Origin: JBBQVS01 sp038211295
Lineage (GTDB): Bacteria; Chloroflexota; Ktedonobacteria; Ktedonobacterales; Ktedonobacteraceae
Direction of reading: 5' to 3'
Assembly (NCBI GenBank): GCA_038211295.1
Contig: JBBQVS010000084.1
Location: 1 to 16,586 of the forward strand
DNA: 16,586 bases
The translations under genes were made by a program, and so were the position numbers. Positions 13,942 through 16,586 of this stretch are shown here, in pieces (within the stretch, counting starts at the first letter, position 1; each line of letters opens with the position of its first letter). Below the pieces are notes generated by a model. It was not told the origin of the DNA. It was given only the letters and a program-made list of their open reading frames with translations, and did no database searches.

Positions 13942-14742
13942 TTACTGCCTCCAGCGAAAATCGGGATATTCGGGCAAAAAGACATATGTGGCCCCGTCCT
14001 GCTTTTTGAGAAGAGGAATATGGGTGGGGACATGCCGCGTTCTGGTCGCGTCTATCGCCTCCTGCACCGTCGCGAACGCGCAGAGGTCGCGCACCTGATG
14101 AAAGGTCGGGAAAGCAATGGGGAATATTCCCTGCTCAAACTGGGCAAGTGCTGTTTCGGGACGAATCCATACTCCATCGCTGGTCTCTAGATTGTCGTAC
14201 AGTGCCTCCTGCTCTGCTGGTGCTACCGCCAGAAAAAAATGCGTATCGAAGCGTTTGGGCAAGCCTTCTGGCGTAATCCAGTGCGCGAAATAAGCCAGAC
14301 TATTGAAAGCCAACACAAGCCCTTCCGCACGCGCCATCTCGACCAACGACCCTTTACGCTCGTTGAATGCCTGCCGATACCTCGCGTAGCGCGTCACCAT
14401 TGCTTCGTTGACCGCCAACACCGTCCCCTCATGATACGCCAACAGGACGTTTGCCTCTTCAAAAAGTTCGCGAATAGCCGCCGCCCTTATCCCACTTCCC
14501 AGCGCGGTGCGACCTTCCGAGTCCGCACCCGACGGTGTTACCGCTTCATAGACGCCCTCGGTTCTCTCGGCAAGCGAGTCATCCGCCGAAGCGGAGCCGC
14601 CGGGAAATACGTAGATATCGGGCATGAACTCGCTCTGGACGACACGCCGCACCATGAATACCTCTATTCCACTACCCTCTTGCTCGATTGAACTATCACG
14701 CAGTAGCATCACGGTTGAAGCCAGACGTGGTTGAACTAGCAT
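13942..14742 (-). CDS. NUDIX hydrolase, NUDT19-like, 266 aa
   Basis: The opening LASTVMLLRD, the strand IEVFMVRR and FPGG (residues 46-49) match the start of the NUDIX fold. After a long insert comes the NUDIX helix AAAIRELFEEANVLL, with REL-F-EE at 91-96. The box is Asn where the classical motif has Gly (EExGU), and the wide gap between FPGG and the RE helix is a feature of NUDT19-type diphosphatases, which act on CoA derivatives. That substrate is only a guess. I prefer the ATG at 14740-14742 because GCGGAGAG lies about 6 bases upstream and the NUDIX strand begins right after it. An ATG at 14812-14814 would add 24 residues, without a ribosome site. It leads a probable operon with the MBL gene. 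Confidence 0.85.
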   Translation of the reverse strand: MLVQPRLASTVMLLRDSSIEQEGSGIEVFMVRRVVQSEFMPDIYVFPGGSASADDSLAERTEGVYEAVTPSGADSEGRTALGSGIRAAAIRELFEEANVLLAYHEGTVLAVNEAMVTRYARYRQAFNERKGSLVEMARAEGLVLAFNSLAYFAHWITPEGLPKRFDTHFFLAVAPAEQEALYDNLETSDGVWIRPETALAQFEQGIFPIAFPTFHQVRDLCAFATVQEAIDATRTRHVPTHIPLLKKQDGATYVFLPEYPDFRWRQ

Positions 14743-14859
14743 TTTTCTCTCCGCTCTCATCGTGCTATTCGACAGCATACATGCATAAATTCGATACGTT
14801 CCACCGTTCTTCATAGTACCATATGCTCATCGCTAAGAAGCACTGATAGGATTTGTTGT

Positions 14860-14898
14860 ATGGTATACGTAGTGTTGCGTGCAAAAATCAGATACAAT
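14860..14898 (+). promoter_or_regulatory. Candidate promoter region of aroE
   Basis: ATGGTATAC at 14860-14868 repeats exactly the core of the extended -10 in front of the FAD oxidoreductase (3782-3790), and TACAAT at 14893-14898 is a second -10-like hexamer. Neither has a good -35. Both lie upstream of the preferred aroE ATG at 14926 and argue against starting the protein at the ATG at 14860. Confidence 0.3.
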
Positions 14899-14925
14899 AC
14901 AGAGAAATGGTGGCATAACGTATTT

Positions 14926-15810
14926 ATGAGCGTACAATCGGCGGCACATATGGCAGCAACAACAGCATTACGCGTTGGGTTGATCGGCGATCCGGTAGCA
15001 CATTCTTATTCTCCACGCATCCAACAGGCAGCGTTCGACACGCTTGGGATTGCCGCACGCTACGAACTCTGGCACACCCCAATGCATACGCTGCTTGAAC
15101 GTATCCGCTCTTTGTGTAATGAAAACTATTTAGGGGCGAATGTCACCATTCCTTATAAAGAGACGGTGTTGCCACTTATGGACAAGGTTGACCCATTAGC
15201 AACGCGTATCGGGGCGGTCAACACGATTGTGCATCAGGATGGCTACCTACATGGCTACAACACGGACGCGCCGGGCCTCCTATTCGCGCTGTATGAACAT
15301 GGGCTTGGCACAATGCAAGAAAACGGTAATATTCTGCTGAAAGAACATACCGCGATTTTGCTGGGAGCAGGTGGGGCGGCACGCGGCGCGGCTTTCGCGC
15401 TGGCGGGAGCGCACGTTGCTCAGCTCATCATCATCAATCGTAGTCTGGAACGCGCCCAGCTACTCGCAGCGGAAGTACAACAAACATATACTGGCCCTAT
15501 CTTTAGTCTGAGCGACCCGGAATTTCTGCTACCAGGCACCTCTTCCCTGATTATCAACGCGACCTCTGTGGGAATGCATGATGAACAAACGCCCCTGCCC
15601 GCCGAAGTGCTTGCGCGTTTTGACCCTGATACCTTTGTCTACGATATGATTTATAACCCAACCCAGACGCAACTACTGTGTCAGGCGCGAACAATGGGCA
15701 TGAGTGGCGCAAATGGCCTCTCTATGTTGCTACATCAAGGTGCGCTCGCTTTCACCCTGTGGACAGGAAAGCCCGCGCCACTGGATGCCATGCGCTCAAA
15801 ACTTCTGTGA
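14926..15810 (+). CDS. aroE: Shikimate dehydrogenase (NADP+), 294 aa
   Basis: The enzyme reduces 3-dehydroshikimate to shikimate in the chorismate pathway. The shikimate-binding SxS is Ser27/Ser29 in HSYSP, catalytic Lys78 is in NVTIPYK, Asn99 is in GAVNT, catalytic Asp114 is in GYNTDAPG, and Gln271 is in LLHQGALAF. The NADP-binding loop is LLGAGGAARG (from 146), with NRSLER (171-176) next, where Arg172 would contact the 2'-phosphate, then NATSVGM and YDMIYNP. All the usual elements are present and length is normal. The ATG at 14926 gives a family-typical N-terminus; an ATG at 14860 would add 22 residues, and an ATG at 14950 would remove eight. No ribosome site is strong for any of these. The gene is read with the FAH-family gene 82 bp downstream, though that gene may have its own promoter. 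Confidence 0.95.
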   Translation: MSVQSAAHMAATTALRVGLIGDPVAHSYSPRIQQAAFDTLGIAARYELWHTPMHTLLERIRSLCNENYLGANVTIPYKETVLPLMDKVDPLATRIGAVNTIVHQDGYLHGYNTDAPGLLFALYEHGLGTMQENGNILLKEHTAILLGAGGAARGAAFALAGAHVAQLIIINRSLERAQLLAAEVQQTYTGPIFSLSDPEFLLPGTSSLIINATSVGMHDEQTPLPAEVLARFDPDTFVYDMIYNPTQTQLLCQARTMGMSGANGLSMLLHQGALAFTLWTGKPAPLDAMRSKLL

Positions 15811-15892
15811 GCTAGTGCTATCATGCTTGCGTAAGCGAAAGTGTTGTAGAATGGGTCAAATTGTATACATGCAGCAAAGGAGCTTTTTTAGC

Positions 15893-16586
15893 ATGAAACT
15901 TGTGACCTTCTCCACATCTAGCTTGCCCAAACCACATCTTGGCCTACTCCAGAATGATGAGGTACTCGATGTCGATCTCGCGGGACGCGCACTCAATCTT
16001 ATGGTTCCTGATCAGATGCTCACCCTGATTGAGCAGCAGGAGCAAGGGCTACAAGCCTTGCAAGCACTGCTGACGAAAGCGGACGGGCGGCCATTTAGTC
16101 GGGTCAAAACGTTTAGCGACGTTGGAGCGGTTCATCAGGTGCAAGAGGTCAAGTTGCACGCGCCTATTCTACAACCGCGCAAAAACGTTTTTTGCATGGC
16201 GGTAAACTACGCGGAACACGCGAAGGAGACCGGTAGCATTCGTGGACAGGCCACGACACCGCCCGACGCTCCCATGATGTTTACCAAAGCCACAACAACC
16301 ATCAATAGTCCTGATGAGCCATTCGTCATTGATCCCACCGTTTCCACACAGATCGACTGGGAGGTCGAGCTTGGTATCATCATTGGTAGGGGAGGCAAGC
16401 AGATCAGTGAAGCGGACGCTCTGACACATATTTTCGGCTATACCGTCATCAATGATATTACCGCGCGTGACCTTCAGGCCCGTCACAAGCAATTCTTTCT
16501 CGGTAAAAGTCTTGATCGCTCTTGCCCCATCGGGCCACTAATTGTTACCGCCGACGAGATTGCTGACCCACAACACCTCGCGCTGC
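15893..16586 (+). CDS. Fumarylacetoacetate hydrolase family protein (partial, C-terminus beyond window)
   Basis: 231 complete codons are visible and the frame is open at the right edge. The N-terminal domain (about residues 1-85) is followed by the catalytic FAH fold. KNVFCMAVNYAEHAKETG (97-114) is the usual entry, and the divalent-metal ligands are Glu157 and Glu159 in DWEVELG plus Asp188 in NDITARD, with the spacing seen in HpcE-type enzymes. Members hydrolyse, isomerise or decarboxylate beta-diketo or hydroxymuconate-type acids, and sequence alone does not choose among them. AAAGGAG at 15876-15882, ten bases before the ATG, supports the start. A TATACA at 15864-15869 could be a -10 with a poorly spaced -35. 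It follows aroE on the same strand but is not obviously linked to that pathway. Confidence 0.92.
   Translation, partial: MKLVTFSTSSLPKPHLGLLQNDEVLDVDLAGRALNLMVPDQMLTLIEQQEQGLQALQALLTKADGRPFSRVKTFSDVGAVHQVQEVKLHAPILQPRKNVFCMAVNYAEHAKETGSIRGQATTPPDAPMMFTKATTTINSPDEPFVIDPTVSTQIDWEVELGIIIGRGGKQISEADALTHIFGYTVINDITARDLQARHKQFFLGKSLDRSCPIGPLIVTADEIADPQHLAL

Noticed and set aside
15825..15836. Small hairpin GCTT-GCGT-AAGC after aroE as a terminator
   Set aside because: Only a 4-bp stem with no T-run; too weak to separate aroE from the FAH-family gene.
16169..16492. Minus-strand open frame opposite the FAH-family gene
   Set aside because: It is antisense to conserved FAH motifs and shows no domain of its own.

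Overview
The window looks like chromosomal DNA of a soil-type Chloroflexota bacterium, most likely class Ktedonobacteria. This is inferred from the gene families: a regulator joining an Xre-like helix-turn-helix of the 'FPRPGQVI…PWTQRDLAQVL…IPP-LLGLATL' type to TPR repeats, a DUF4012 membrane protein with a transposase-like N-terminus, an M1 peptidase with HEAT repeats, and moderate GC. No tRNA, rRNA, CRISPR array or complete mobile element was seen.

Left edge (1-938, minus strand): a compact three-gene set made of a 75-aa helical protein of unknown function, a single-domain response regulator with one acidic-pocket residue replaced, and a third reading frame that overlaps the regulator and runs off the window. 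An AT-rich spacer of about 330 bp (939-1268) separates this set from rightward genes. It holds a good sigma70-like promoter and two perfect dyads in front of the next gene.

1269-5088, plus strand: a TPR regulator whose N-terminal DNA-binding domain is duplicated in tandem, a PHP-domain phosphoesterase starting at TTG, and a DAO-type FAD oxidoreductase. A 22-bp perfect-stem bidirectional terminator at 5087-5143 closes this block. It also serves the convergent minus-strand gene.

5142-11168, minus strand: an M1 metallopeptidase with C-terminal HEAT repeats and coiled coil, then a 1061-aa single-pass DUF4012 protein with a transposase-like helix-turn-helix at its N-terminus. The two unrelated proteins share an R-x-I-D-I-G-x-G N-terminal signature.

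11331-13046, plus strand: a UbiB/ABC1-family atypical kinase with a C-terminal membrane hairpin. 13076-14742, minus strand: a probable NUDIX–MBL hydrolase operon. From 14926, plus strand: shikimate dehydrogenase (aroE), then a fumarylacetoacetate hydrolase family gene cut by the right edge.

Most genes are ordinary metabolic or housekeeping types. The most unusual content is the architecture of the two DNA-binding-domain proteins (the duplicated HTH and the transposase-HTH–DUF4012 fusion) and the 7/8-bp dyads with 8-bp spacers over their promoters. No complete novel defence or mobile system could be identified.
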